A DNA stretch of 6,047 nucleotides from positions 1-6,047 of the forward strand of contig CAJFOL010000062.1 of NCBI GenBank assembly GCA_904397185.1. The letters are read 5' to 3'. Positions within the stretch are counted from its first letter, which is position 1. Each line of letters opens with the position of its first letter. The notes under the pieces are model-generated. The model ran no database searches and was not told the DNA's origin. It was given only the letters and a program-made list of their open reading frames with translations. This stretch comes from an uncultured Clostridia bacterium (GTDB lineage Bacteria; Bacillota; Clostridia; Christensenellales; UBA1242). A program made the translations under genes and the position numbers. Positions 5,965-6,047 of this stretch are shown here, one piece after another.

Positions 5965-6047
5965 ATGTATCCTGGTGATTACGATGATGAAGAAGAGTTT
6001 GATGAGGGTGGTATGTCAGATACAGGTGAAGGAGTCGAAGAAGAGCC
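5965..6047 (+). CDS. Acidic protein of unknown function, 3'-truncated by the window end
   Basis: The ATG at 5965 follows AGGAG (5954-5958) with a six-base spacer, and a good promoter lies upstream. Only 27 full codons are visible, starting MYPGDYDDEEEFDEGG and continuing MSDTGEGVEEE. About half of these residues are Asp or Glu and there are no basic ones. This looks like a disordered acidic N-terminal tail of a longer cytoplasmic protein. Too little is visible to assign a family. Confidence 0.65.
   Translation, partial: MYPGDYDDEEEFDEGGMSDTGEGVEEE

Overview
The window looks like a chromosomal segment of a low-GC Bacillota-type bacterium, most likely an uncultured gut-type Clostridia or a relative. 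Four things point that way: AT-rich intergenic DNA, strong AGGAG ribosome-binding sites, sigma-A-type promoters, and a BspA-like leucine-rich-repeat surface protein of the kind common in such genomes. Stops are TAA, TAG and TGA, so the standard bacterial code applies. The lineage is an inference from style, not from a marker gene. All recognised genes lie on the + strand.

Region 1 (1-2475) is the 3' part of a large gene for an extracellular BspA/LRR_5 protein. An N-terminal beta-rich domain is followed by 18 recognisable LRR units, two 77-residue long-type repeats, a non-LRR insert, and a near-identical 26-residue tandem duplication. The 5' end, with any signal peptide, lies outside the window. 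The gene ends at a very strong AT-rich hairpin terminator (2521-2566).

Region 2 (2580-5852) is a housekeeping block: a DusB-type tRNA-dihydrouridine synthase, phosphoglycerate kinase (pgk), triosephosphate isomerase (tpiA) and a 77-residue two-helix membrane protein of unknown function. They are closely spaced with no terminator between them, so readthrough is likely. pgk also has a plausible promoter of its own. dusB lacks a Shine-Dalgarno sequence, and its extended -10 promoter places the expected transcription start on the A of its ATG, which suggests a leaderless mRNA. pgk and tpiA supply two adjacent steps of lower/middle glycolysis. The gap, gpmI and eno genes that often accompany them are not next to them here.

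Region 3 (5852-6047) holds the block's terminator, an overlapping extended -10 promoter for the next gene, a roughly 60-base leader with an imperfect hairpin, and the first 27 codons of a very acidic unknown protein cut off by the window end.

I found no RNA genes, CRISPR array, insertion sequence or defence system. The most interesting points are the possible leaderless dusB transcript, the recently duplicated repeat in the LRR gene, and the promoter/terminator/hairpin arrangement before the last gene. None amounts to a clearly new biological system.
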